Assembly (NCBI GenBank): GCA_010094045.1
Contig: ML986615.1
Coordinates: 248,001-312,000, forward strand
Direction: 5' to 3'
Length of the DNA: 64,000 nt
Source: Lojkania enalia
Taxonomy: Eukaryota > Ascomycota > Dothideomycetes > Pleosporales
Shown in pieces: positions 38,366-49,012 of this stretch. The notes under the pieces were generated by a model. That model searched no databases. It was not told where the DNA came from and saw only the letters and a program-made list of their open reading frames with translations. Position 1 is the stretch's first letter. Every line of letters begins with the position of its first letter. Made by a program: the position numbers and the translations under genes.

Positions 38366-38788
38366 GCCCTGCTTGTCTGTGTGTGGACGTCAGAATTTTT
38401 GTCTAATGTTGATGTGTCGAGCTTCCCGACACACTTAGTAGGTAGAGCTCTTGACCTCAGGAATATGGGGGCATCCGTTTATTTGCTCACTTCTGAACCG
38501 CCAAAGAATGAAAGTGAATCGATAGATTGAGGGAACTCTACGCCCCTACTCTGAGAAGAGTCGATCCTACATACTCACTCACACTAATGCAATGATCTAG
38601 GACGAAGGGACGGGCAACGTGGACGTCGATATTGATGGTCTTCCCCATCTAGACTAGCGTGGCTTTCTAGTTGGTCAAAGCTTCGCACTGACATCTTCCT
38701 AAGTAGGAACTGATTGCGCAAACGTCTGACCACTCTTTAAGAATCTGTTCGTTCGTTCCTCATTTCTACGTCTCACTTCTAGTTCTCA

Positions 38789-40276
38789 ATGGCCTTTCTA
38801 AGCTGGTCCTATGGTGAAAGCCCCGGCTCGGGGGCATATGGCTTCCCAACTTCAAATCACAAGTGAGTTTTGGATCTAGCTGTGTTCCGCTCGGAGCATT
38901 TTATTGACTTTGGCACAGTTTCTGTGAAGAGGTAATCCTGAAGTACGCTCCCAACAAAGACTGAAATTATTCTGATTGTTAAAAAGGACTTTATAATATC
39001 GCAATATGTCGGGGAGTTCATTAACACGCTGACAAATCTGACATACAGTAGGCCCATCATATCATGTTCCAATCCCTAGCATGTTGGAGTACTTATTTGA
39101 CTTGGCAGTAATATATGGAATTCACGGACTCCGCAGAGTTCAGCCTCGAGAAGATGGAGGGCTGTTCTCTACTTTGGCTTTCCCATACTGGGGGCTCATT
39201 GGTGTTGGAGTGCTATCTGGGTGGTTTCATGCTACGCTGAAGTACCATAGTCAGATGGGTATGCAGTCTTTCCTCTCCTTCTCTACCAGCTCTTTCATCT
39301 TTTGTACATTCATACTCTCTTGCTTGTGCCTTTCACATATCAGTATTCAGTATTTCTCTCAATCCATAGGTTTAACATCTCCATGCCCGCCGTTCTTCCT
39401 CCTACATTCATGTCTCCCTAGTATCTCAAAGCTGGAATCAGCTTTATTTATCAAATAAACAGTGCAAATGACAGCGACTATGAATGCAAAACTCTTGATA
39501 GTCACTTTTCTTTATCGCACGGCAAGTTGTAACTACGGTTAGCAAGCGTATAATTTTCACGATACGTCTCTTCGTTGCTTGAGCCCTTCTTCCTCACTGC
39601 ATAATAATTACAACATCCATTTCTCTTGAAGAAAACCCCTACTAAGGTCCCGTAGGCGACGACCTCTCGATGCTCCTAGCCGTAGGATCCCTCCTCCACC
39701 AAGTCCTCACCTTCTCGCGCCCACGTGGCGAGCGCATCCGCATTACGCTCCTCATCCTCGGTAGTAACATTGCTGTCGCCGTCTACCACTGTTGGGCCGA
39801 CGAAATTATCATGCACGAAATCGCATTCGCCATGATGGTCTTCATATCCGGCCGCAAGGTGCGCCAGCTAATCCGCGAGCGAGTCAAAGGTCAGGAAGCG
39901 AAGAAGCGCTTGGGGAAGCTAGCGAGCCTAGGAACTTGTGAGATTGGCTTATTCATCGATAATGTATCGTGGACTAATCGAATGCGTAGATAGTGGGCTT
40001 TTCGGATACTTTTTATGGAGTATTGACTTTCATTTGTGCCATTGGGTGACGCCGGTTAAGCGCTGGATGGGATTGCCTTGGGGCTTCCTTCTAGAGTTGC
40101 ATGGATGGTGGCACATTTTCACAGCTATTGGCTCCTATGTCGGGATGGCATTATCGGAGTATCTAGTCACAATAGAGGAAGGTAAGACGGACAAAATCGA
40201 GGAAGGGTTTGTGTGGCCTGTCAGATCAGTGTTAAGGGACCTCGAGGGGACGGAGGAAGGAAAGAAAGAAAGCTGA
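38789..40276 (+). CDS. Alkaline ceramidase
   Basis: Six exons (38789-38862, 38919-38931, 38987-39047, 39109-39258, 39656-39937, 39990-40276) join in frame to 288 residues. Exon 2 is a 13-nt microexon that supplies the conserved NFCEE. The fourth intron is unusually long for this locus (397 bp). The enzyme is an ER/Golgi seven-span amidase that splits ceramide or phytoceramide into a sphingoid base and fatty acid (yeast Ypc1/Ydc1 family). Metal-site histidines are visible in GWFHATLKYHSQM and LHGWWHIFTAIGSY; HCWADEIIMHEIAF is a further conserved block. The N-terminus NFCEED-FIISQYVGEFINTLTNL is also typical. The exon 5/6 join (LGT-YSGLFGYFLW) is the least certain junction. Confidence 0.88.
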
Positions 40277-41002
40277 GGCCAGGGTAATTGAGTCTGAGGT
40301 GCGGAAGAGGAATAAACCCTGTACGTGTATGCGGAGAGAACATTCTGAATTTAGATTGGATACGAGATAAGAGTGATGAAAGCTTTGTTCAGCAATAGAG
40401 CATCAAGACCAAGAGTTTCCTAATTAAACGATCACAAGTATTTTAGATTTGGTTAAAATAGACTATGCTACTATCCTGTAGATAACATGTGTCAAGAGTA
40501 GTCAATTTCTCCAGTTCAGCCTAACCCCGTCGGCCTGGGACAACATTTTTCACCGGCTCCGGCCAGCAATACTCTCGGATTTTCTTTCGGTAGCATTAGA
40601 ACGGCCGAGAACAGATTCATACAAGTCCGGCTGCCAACTTTATACTAGAACACGCTGAAAACCTTTGCACTTATTAACTCTAGGTAGCTTAACTCCTAAG
40701 TCCTTGTTGACTAAGCGGCGAACCGGTCTTCGGTATTGGTCTGTCACCGTTTGGTCAAGCTTTATCGCGGGTGGGGCAGCTCCGTGCATTGATATCTCGC
40801 AGTTGATTGACGACATCGCGTGGTATACGGCGAAGAGGACGAAGCAGCTAGGAAAAGATATAAAAGACGGCTGGAGGATGGCTGAGTAGGAAATTCACAA
40901 TAAATCCAGTTGACATTCAACAGCAACCAAATTCTACCACAAGATCCAAGCGCTTTCCGCTCCTCTCTTCGCATTCCAATTTCGCAAGCAACTATTGGCA
41001 AA
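40277..41002. other. Intergenic, ceramidase to aldo/keto reductase
   Basis: 726 bp with no supported gene. It contains the ceramidase 3' flank and the reductase promoter. Confidence 0.5.
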
Positions 41003-42102
41003 ATGGTCAAGCTCGTAAACAAGGAAGTTGGGCAAGTTGGCTACGGCCTCATGGGTATGTTCAGATTAGAGTCCTGCGACTGAGGCGCTAGAAAGTAACA
41101 GCACCCAGGCCTTACTTGGCGCGCGAACCCTCCATCGCAGGAAGAATCATTTAATGCGATGCGCACTGCTATTGCTAAAGGTGCATACTTCTGGAATGGC
41201 GGCGAACTATACGGTAGTCCGGAGCGCAACTCGCTCCATCTCCTCAAAGAGTATTTCACCAAGTATCCCGAAGATGCAGAGAAAGTTGTGATTTCGATCA
41301 AAGGAGGTCTGGTCCCAGGAGGCATGAACCCTGATGGAACCCAAAAAAACGTTCAGAGGAGTATTGATGAGTGCCTAAAGGTGCTAGATGGAAAGAAGTA
41401 CCTCGACCTCTTTGAGTGCGCCCGCGTTGACCCGAATGTCTCTATCGAGGACACTGTTAGCTATATTGCTGAATACGTCAAAGCGGGTAAGCTTGGCGGC
41501 ATAAGCTTGTCAGAGGTCGGGGCGAATACGATCCGACGAGCAGCCAAAGTCCATAAGATCTTGGCGGTCGAGGTCGAGTTCTCGCTGTGGTGCACTGACA
41601 TCTTGGAGAACGGCGTTGCGCAAGCATGCGCAGAGTTAGATATTCCTATTGTCGCATACTCGCCTCTTGGACGCGGGTTCTTGGTATGCCACTCAGCCAC
41701 CTTTTGACCTACTAGCAGAGGCTTACAATTATAAAGAGTGGCCAATTCCAGAAATATGAAGATATCCCAAAAGACTCTTATCTAAGATTCTTTCCCCGAT
41801 TCCAGCCCGACGTGTTCGATGAGAACATCAAGCTTCTCCATGAGGTTGAGAAGATTGGTCTGGAGAAGGGCGCCACGCCAGCACAGGTTGCCCTTGGCTG
41901 GATCCTTGCCCACGACCGCAAGCCGGGAATGCCTCAAATCATCCCGATTCCAGGGGCAATCACCTCTGCACGCATCGAAGAGAATATGAAGCCCGTGACG
42001 CTGACCGAGGAAGACATGACTGCTCTTGACGGCATTCTCAAGAGGTTCGTTCCGGTCGGTGAGAGGTACCACGCCGGGGGTATGACGCTCACATGGGCTT
42101 GA
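41003..42102 (+). CDS. Pyridoxal-reductase-like aldo/keto reductase
   Basis: Three exons (41003-41054, 41109-41683, 41737-42102) encode 330 residues, a TIM-barrel NADPH-dependent oxidoreductase. It fits the fungal group related to fission-yeast pyridoxal reductase: MVKLVNKEVGQVGYGLMG-LTWR, FWNGGELYG, RSIDECLKVLDGKKYLDLFE, GISLSEVGANTIRRA, VEVEFSLWCTDILENGV, VAYSPLGRGFL, and late PGAITSARIEEN for the cofactor phosphate. Of the usual tetrad, Tyr is present in ELYG and Lys in VISIKGG. The Asp position appears to be Asn (FWNGG), and the usual His is replaced in ECARVDP. Such changes are seen in this group, so it need not be inactive. Likely role: reduction of pyridoxal to pyridoxine or of another small aldehyde. 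Introns are 54 and 53 bp. Confidence 0.88.
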
Positions 42103-42615
42103 GGTGGAGACTGGCTGGCTTAGGAATCTAGATAATGACACTGAATGTTAGCCTTCATATCTTCTAGGTAGCACAGAATGAACTTGAGAAATTGAAGTCG
42201 TATTGTCAGATCAAGTGTAGTGTAGGCGTAATCCACATTCAGCTTCTAAAAGAGGAAACCGTTGGCATTGCAGAACTCTCAGGAATCATCATCCGGCGGC
42301 AGAAGGTGAAAATAAATACGTACTGTCGCGTTGGTTGGGGGTAGAGTAGAGTGGTAAGAAGTTAGAGCTTATAAGCTCAGGAAATTCCCGTCTTGCAGGG
42401 GCCTGAGCTCTGACTGGCCTGTGCGCACCACACAAGGCAACACGGTATCGTGCCAGATCGGGATTGTGGTCAACTCCATCCCCCCTTCACTACGTTATTC
42501 TCGTCATTTTTCAAGCTTCTTACCAGTTTGAGCAGGATTTAATTGTAAATAGCCCTGATAAAACTCTCCCCATTGCACTCCCTTCATCGAGCTCTTTCCT
42601 TCGATCGCTTCCCCA
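42103..42615. other. Intergenic, reductase to C2H2 gene
   Basis: 513 bp without a supported gene. A pyrimidine-rich stretch (TCATTTTTC, CTCCCCATTG, CTTCATCGAGCTC) precedes the C2H2 start codon and looks like a promoter/5' UTR. Confidence 0.5.
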
Positions 42616-43931
42616 ATGGAAGACTCGCCCAATTCAGTTCTCTCAGACTACGCCACCGATGATTTCCCAGAGGACGTCAAAGGTCGTCGCATGAGCGTCG
42701 AACACACACCTGATCACGAACCATCCGCCAGGCCCAACAAACGCCCACGCCTCCATATACGCGCAAACTCAGACCCCCCGTCGATGAACATGGTTCCCGA
42801 CAACGGCTTCGGCGACATCTCAGAGGACACAGATGGCTCGGTTCCAGCGTCACCGCACCACCCCGGCATGACGGCCGACGATGATTATGGGCACGACCAA
42901 GTTACAGTCTGCAAGTGGGAAGGGTGCGATAAAGGCGATCTCGAGAACATGGACAAACTTGTAGAGCACCTGCACGATGATCACATTGGAACGAGGCAAA
43001 AGAAGTATAGCTGTGAATGGAGCGATTGCACTAGGAAAGGAATTCCTCATGCTAGCGGCTATGCTCTGAGGGCTCATATGAGAAGCCACACGAGAGAGAA
43101 ACCCTTCTATTGTACACTTCCTGGTAAGATGCCCTCAATGATACTTTCCGGTTCTCCAGTTGAACCACTCGATTAACGTGCGAAGAATGTGACCGCTCCT
43201 TCACCCGCTCTGATGCTCTCGCAAAACATATGCGCACCGTCCACGAGACTGAGGCTCTGCGACCCTCCGACCCCGTTCCAAAACACCACTCCTCCAATCC
43301 ATCGAACAAGTCTCAGCGCTTGCGACTTGTTCTCAATGATCGCCGGCAAGCCGAGAAGGGTTCGACGCCTGCCTCGCCATCTTCGCACCCTCCTAACAGT
43401 GCGACTGTTCCCATGAGTGCAGACGCCGAATACGCACACAACAACGTGGTTTATATGCAAGATCCTAGCTCTCCAAATGCGCCCAACACGGTAACGTTTC
43501 CCCCAGATATGAACTTCACTGAGCGCGAGCTATCTCTGCCTGCCCCAGAGCTCTTCCGGCTCTTGCGCCGACAATTGCTATGGGCAACACAAGAAGGGGA
43601 ACAACTACGCGCCGAAGCTGAGGCGCTCGAGAAACAACGCGGAGAGGAATGGATCGCCAAGGAGCTCATACTGGAAAATGTCATGGAAGGAGAACTGGCG
43701 CGTACTCAACGACAGCGCATCGAAGCCGGAGTTGATGATGTTGAAAGCCTAGGACTACTGGAAGAGGACGTATTACCTTCCAAGAAACTAAATATTCAAC
43801 CAAGGGCTGGAAAGACGCCTTGGTGGCGGGAGGAGGCTCAGGTAAAGAAGTCTGTCGAGGTTAGAGACCCGGAAGATACAGTGATAGCAGAAGGAGTGCC
43901 GCCGCCAACATCAAGACTCGAAGAGCCATAG
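42616..43931 (+). CDS. C2H2 zinc-finger protein, possible INO80 subunit (Iec1-like)
   Basis: Two exons (42616-43123, 43186-43931) joined across a 62-bp intron give 417 residues. After an acidic, Pro-rich N-terminus with a basic patch (RPNKRPRLHI) come three linked C2H2 fingers. The first is CKWEGC with EHLHDDHIG. The second is CEWSDC with LRAHMRSHTREKPFYC. The third is C-TLPECDRSFTRSDALAKHM and is split by the intron. The first two have the wide Cys spacing of Gli/Zic/YY1-type fingers. The C-terminal half is a long acidic helix-rich region (LSLPAPELFRLLRRQLLWA, then EAEALEKQRGEEWIAKE). This layout recalls the YY1-like INO80-complex subunit Iec1 of fission yeast; that assignment is an inference, while a nuclear DNA-binding role is well supported. 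Confidence 0.85.
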
Positions 43932-44354
43932 TTCACGAGTAGAGGACAATGGTTCTTGCAAACCAATCGGAAAAGCAGGGTGACTCAGATTAACCACAAG
44001 TGGAATAGTACCTCACAGGTCCTTCAGCAACCTGGTTTTTACAAGCTATTCGGATCATTGCGAACTTAGATGTAATATACAAATGCAGATACCCGCCGTA
44101 GCCTTGTCTTTAATCACATCACGCCCACATTCCCTTGTCCCTAGCGCAGACCAATACAATGTGTTTGACTTGCTGTCGCGGTTAGGGCCCAGCTTGTAGT
44201 CAGTGGTGGCCTTGACATCCTACTCCAAGTACAAGTCGTTAGTCATGGTGCGCAACAATTGGTCGATATTGTTGGCATTGTACAAGTAGCATATCATATA
44301 AGGGCGAGGTTTTATATAGAGAATTCAGAAGAGGGAGAAATGAACAGAACGTGT
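43932..44354. other. Convergent intergenic region
   Basis: 3' flanks of the C2H2 gene (+) and the small membrane-protein gene (-). No gene seen. Confidence 0.5.
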
Positions 44355-45116
44355 TTACATCCCCTTCCTCCCCTTCCTTTTATCTGCTTCCACGTTCTTG
44401 AAGGGAAAACCAGAAGTCCTCTTATCCGCGCCTGTCTTCCTGCTAATTCTTCCATCGCTACTAGCAAACAATATGCACCATAGCGCTACAGCACACAGGA
44501 AACCGCTCCCGGCAGTTCCGAGCCCAAAGGAGGTGACGCCTAATTGGGTCCACATTGCGTAGGTATAGAAGGCGGTGGCCGCGTGGAAGAAGCATGTTAC
44601 TGTGAGGGTGGGAAGCGCGTACGGCGCTTTGGGGTCAGAGGCATCGGTTGAGATGCTGCTAGCTAGGAGAAGATTAACATGCTATGTCGGACGTATAGTC
44701 AATGCAGAGATGTGGGGTTCACCCAATTACCTTCCGTCAAGCGACTTGAAAGGGGCACAGAGCCTGTAAGGAGGACATTCAAGATGCCTATTACGAAGAG
44801 AGAGAACCCAAGACTACGGGAGAAGTAGACCTCTAGAGCTGAGGGGTCTGTCAGTCAAGGCCATAAGTCAGCGGGGAGGGGCTATACTCGAAGCTTCTCG
44901 GACTTCCGGGGAGAGGAAAGCAACGATCATTGTTGGGGATGCAATAAGGGGGACCGACTGCACAGCTACAATCATATTATCAGGACGGCCCAAGAGAGTG
45001 GGTATAGATATGAAGCTCACCCATCCAGGCCGCAGTTCCATAACTGTAGAAGTAGTAGACCTGTCGTACATCGTTAGACGTGGCGCATGCGACAATGCAC
45101 GTTCACTTACGTCCAT
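44355..45116 (-). CDS. Small multi-span membrane protein of unknown function
   Basis: Five exons (45116-45111, 45060-45021, 44965-44888, 44838-44731, 44662-44355) join with matching phases to 179 residues. All junctions have GT..AG ends. The first exon codes only Met-Asp, so the start is the weak point; open sequence upstream (SIARFAASMD) could belong to a longer first exon. Hydrophobic segments: WMAVQSVPLIASPTMIVAFL, SLGFSLFVIGILNVLL, TLTVTCFFHAATAFYTYAMW and SGFLCAVALWCILFA, followed by a basic tail rich in Lys and Arg. Four transmembrane helices are likely, with SPEVREASTLEVYFSR between helices 1 and 2. I do not recognise a named family. The regular splicing and sensible protein argue that it is real. 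Confidence 0.75.
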
Positions 45117-45873
45117 GCTAGCAGCGAATCGTGCAATTGATTTAGTAGATGTAGCGGGTTCGATTTCTGAGGCAACTGGGGAGGTGAGAAGATTGGAATA
45201 ATTAAGCGGGGAGGTTTTTGCTGATACTTAAGCTGTGGTTCGTGGACCCTGCTCTTTGACCGCAAACTTACGTCATCCTCACTGACTTTGTTCGGGAAAT
45301 CGTCAATGGACAGCCTAACCACATTAGGGCTATACCTTCTCAATAGAGTGGTCCCGTGATGGAGCGGCATATTGGCCTTGGAAACGCAAATTTGTACATA
45401 CCTAGATAGGATTCTGGACTTTGATGACCGGAGTATTGGCTAAGCCGTAGAGCAAGATCTATCATGCGAGGAGTTTCCTGGCATGTGTATATGTGCAAAC
45501 CTGAAATCACCTCCGCCCAGCTTATGTGAAAGGCTGATTGATTCATACATCGTACAGCAGCAGTATCACATGTTTTTGGGCTTTTATGGGCCGGTCTAAG
45601 GCATGGATCAGCAATTCTAGCATGATACCTAGCTTACCTAGCAACACCTCTCTGTAAGCTTTATGATCTATTTCGCATAGAGAATCGTCCCGAAACTACT
45701 AACTCACATGTTGATACCTAACTGTAGCTCCAAACACTAATTGAAGCACGTCTCCAAAATATAGTATCCATATTTCAATTACAAGGCGCCGTTCAGAACT
45801 TGACTTTTACAATACTAATACAGGCATGCGCAGATATCTTCAGTATTACAAAAGGGTATCGAATAAGATTATC
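45117..45873. other. Intergenic, upstream of small membrane protein
   Basis: No supported gene. Minus-strand open stretches near 45107-45546 may include 5' UTR or a missed first exon of the small membrane protein. Confidence 0.45.
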
Positions 45874-47320
45874 TCACTTCCTCGGGACCGTCGTTATATC
45901 ATCTATAATCCACTCCTCACTGCCGCCATCACTCTTTGCTCCACTCTTTACACTATTCCCGCCATTCTCACTATAATGCTCATCTCTCGTTTCCTCATGC
46001 ACGACAACAGACTGATTGACTGCAATCGCTCCTCGAGGTATATGCGAGCTAGCATCCGCGCTTGAGCTGGCCCATGCATAGTTCCCTTGGTCCTTGTTAT
46101 TCTGAGAACTAACTTCGATCGCGACGCCGTATTCGTCAAACTTGCGATCCTTAGAGTTCGATACGTCAGAGAGTGGTTGGAATGGGAAGGACTGGACGTT
46201 TGTAGTATGGCCGTACGTGGGACGAGTGCCGTCGGTATTGGTTTTGTATGATGAACCGAAGATGCGAGGGAATATCACAGAAAGAACTGGTTTTACCCCT
46301 GAAAGACAGCCACAGATGATACCGAGGTTCATTTCCAAGGCAATGACTGCGTAAATGGGTGCCGCGTGCCCTAGGTATGTTAATTTTTGTATTTCGAGGG
46401 GCGATAATTTCATGATATGTATTGTCCGTTGCGCTTAATAATTTGACAAAGCTTTCCAAAGGCTGACTTACAGAACAAATCGTAGGAAGTGAAGTATACT
46501 TCCATAAAGTACATCCTTAGAGCACCACATACGCAAACGGAACAGCCGATAGCAAAGACAAAAATAAGACCTAACCTTTGCTTTAAGGGCAGCTGGAGAC
46601 TCCAGAGAGGCTTTGCTGGCCACAAGTAGACGAGGAAGTCGCTCAGGCTGTTAAGAGCTGCAATAGTAATGAGAGTCGTGCGTATATCGATACAGTGTTG
46701 TTTTGCGTCAATATTCCAGTAGCCTCGTATGGGTGTGCACCTTGATTTATTATAAGTAGAGCGAGTCTGAGTAGTAATCTGTCTGACTTACTGGAAAAGC
46801 ATAAGTAATACACAGGATAATGTGTACAGTGTCAAAAAGACATTGATCGTATAGCAGAAAGTCCTATCAGTTCGCGACGGAAATAGCCGTAAGTATGTCA
46901 GGCATAGTGAACATTTTGTGAGTGAACAAGTGATGGGAAAAAGTATGTCAGTAGCAAACGCCATCTTATAATATGGTGTAGTCCATTCTGGCTTAGTATC
47001 CCATATGTGCAGTCCCAATCCGTAATTGAGAGAAGCCATAGCCATTGCTGAAACCGGGATTGAAGTCACCTACGAACATGTCAGTGAGATATGCTATATC
47101 AGGAGGAGAATGATCGTACAGCGGCCGCGAGCATTATCCAGTCATCCAGTCCAAGTGCACGTCTGAGGACTCCTTTGCCATAGAAGCGTATCCCCATAAA
47201 GATGACCACCAATGACATTGTCGGTATAGTTAAGCCAGTGACGAGTCCATGACGAGACACAGGATTCTCGTAGTTTGGGGCGGGCCAATCGGCTATTTCT
47301 TTAGGCGTCGCAGTTGTCAT
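45874..47320 (-). CDS. Rhodopsin-fold integral membrane protein (PTH11-related)
   Basis: Four exons (47320-47120, 47069-46792, 46740-46472, 46370-45874) encode 414 residues. The start is the ATG of MTTATPKEIADWPAPNYENP; an upstream open stretch lacks ATG. Seven hydrophobic segments match the large fungal 'rhodopsin domain' family: TGLTIPTMSLVVIFMGIRFY, GLDDWIMLAAA (the conserved DDW), NYGLGLHIWD, DILFPITCSLTKCSLCLTYL, LFQCTPIRGYWN (conserved Cys and W), FVFAIGCSVCVCGALRMYF and ALEMNLGIICGCLSGVKPVL. A Ser/Asn-rich cytoplasmic tail of about 110 residues follows. There is no CFEM domain. Relatives include Magnaporthe Pth11, a surface sensor, but most members have no known ligand. Introns are 50, 51 and 101 bp. 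Confidence 0.88.
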
Positions 47321-49012
47321 GTCGAATCTTTCCACAATCTCGAGCGCAGCTCGAAATACAACCGCGACTGATACTGAAAATGAATCGATATTGCACCAAG
47401 TGATGGTCTGATCTACATACGACAAGGTGAGGGGGTCAGATTTAAAGGAGCCTCAATGGAGAAAGAACGCTGGGCCCATTAAGAGTGGTCGAGCTTCACT
47501 TAGCTCCCTAAGAAATTCCCTGTGTCCATTGGATGCGGAACAAAGCAGATACATCCGGCATCCCTAGTCTTCATCGACCATATACGCGGAAGCGGCAGCA
47601 AGAGAGACAGTTCAGAGATGGTTAAGCCGCTTGCGATACTCCTCAGGGGAAATTAGATCAATGCATGAGTTGGTTTGATACTTCCCCGCGGGGAGGCAGA
47701 CTAGCTAGAGACGATTTGAGCCTTGGAAACGCCATAGGTGTTTGACGCTCGTCCCGACAGTCGGCCATCCCTTCCAAGTATAGAATCGGCGATGATTCAT
47801 TAGTGGAGATTGGTATTTGACCCCCAATATTAAAGTAGTTGAATGATGACAAGTAGGGGGACAGATGCATCGAGCCGGTAAAATTCATTTGGTCAGTTTA
47901 TAACGTGAAGTTTGTGAGTAGCTCTCAGAAAAGCCGTATGCAGATAGGCCTCGGAATTTTCCCAAATCGCGATAACAGCGCTTTGAAAGCCGATTTGCAT
48001 GAGGTTGGATCGCACCAGAATCCCTGGGATCAAAGTAGCCATTCTGCCGGGTACGACGGACGTTCAAGGCTCGTGGGTATCCCGGTATGGGACATGGACT
48101 AATGCTAGAGATGAGGGGGTGCCATAAGACATGGGTGTACCGGGGAATCCGGAGTAGCAGTCGACCTATCACCGGGTATGATGGTGTTGTCTCGCTTGCA
48201 ACCGTCACAAGTCTCAGATGCAGTTGTCTTTGATGATGATGCGGATTGCGATCCACGGCTAAGTATTTCGGTAGGCCAACAGGGTTCAATTGTGGACTAA
48301 TGGAGCGAAGGATCTGTGGCTAATGTATGGCCTAGGAGCGCCTATTGAGTTGTGGAAGGTCGGGTATAGTTTTCCAGCCCAAGGGGCCGGCCACACATCA
48401 CGGCTACGAACGCCCCAATTGCTCTCTCATTCGCGAGAGAATCCCAGCCCGAACAAGTACATTTACGCATAATGAAGAGTTCAAAAACTTGGTTGTTGAC
48501 AAAAAGCTCTCTTGAAAAATTAGTAGCCATGGTGTTTCCTTCCGGTATCTGTACTACAGGTCACTCGCTTCTGGCTCGCGCTATCTGTAGTAAGTTTCCT
48601 AGCGGTTTAGATAGCGAAGTCCCGGCCTGTTCACCGCTAATATGGGAACGAGTCAGATCCGATTTGGACCTGAGTGTAGCGATCATCCACGGCTCAAGGA
48701 TCGCTGTCGCATCGGTACTGTATCACCTTTATCTAAATAAGCCACAACGCTACGACACCTTAATTGCGAAAGACATTTGTAGGAAAAGCAAAACGGCATC
48801 TTCAAATAGGTGCAAGTACATTTTAAGAGCTTTTAGCTAAATAGAATCTTTGTATTGTGATAATGCAAGACGAATACGACCTCTTTTCGCAAAACAATTA
48901 ACAGTTGATATCAAACACGAGAATGAGAGCCTGGGCTCTCCAGAACATTTTATTTTCATAAAAAGCCCAATTTGCTATTCCCTTGTCAGTGCTAAATTTA
49001 ACAATGCGCTTC
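47321..49012. other. Gene-poor stretch, 47.3-49.0 kb
   Basis: Minus-strand frames at 47658-47888 and 47885-48289 and a plus-strand 122-codon frame at 48472-48840 are open, but I recognise no domain and could not join them into one model. A Cys-containing stretch (ETCDGCKRDNTII, minus strand near 48200) and the hydrophilic pieces may be remnants of a decayed gene. Confidence 0.4.

Noticed and set aside
48472..48840. 122-codon plus-strand frame
   Set aside because: It starts with ATG but has no recognisable feature, and stands alone between unrelated genes.
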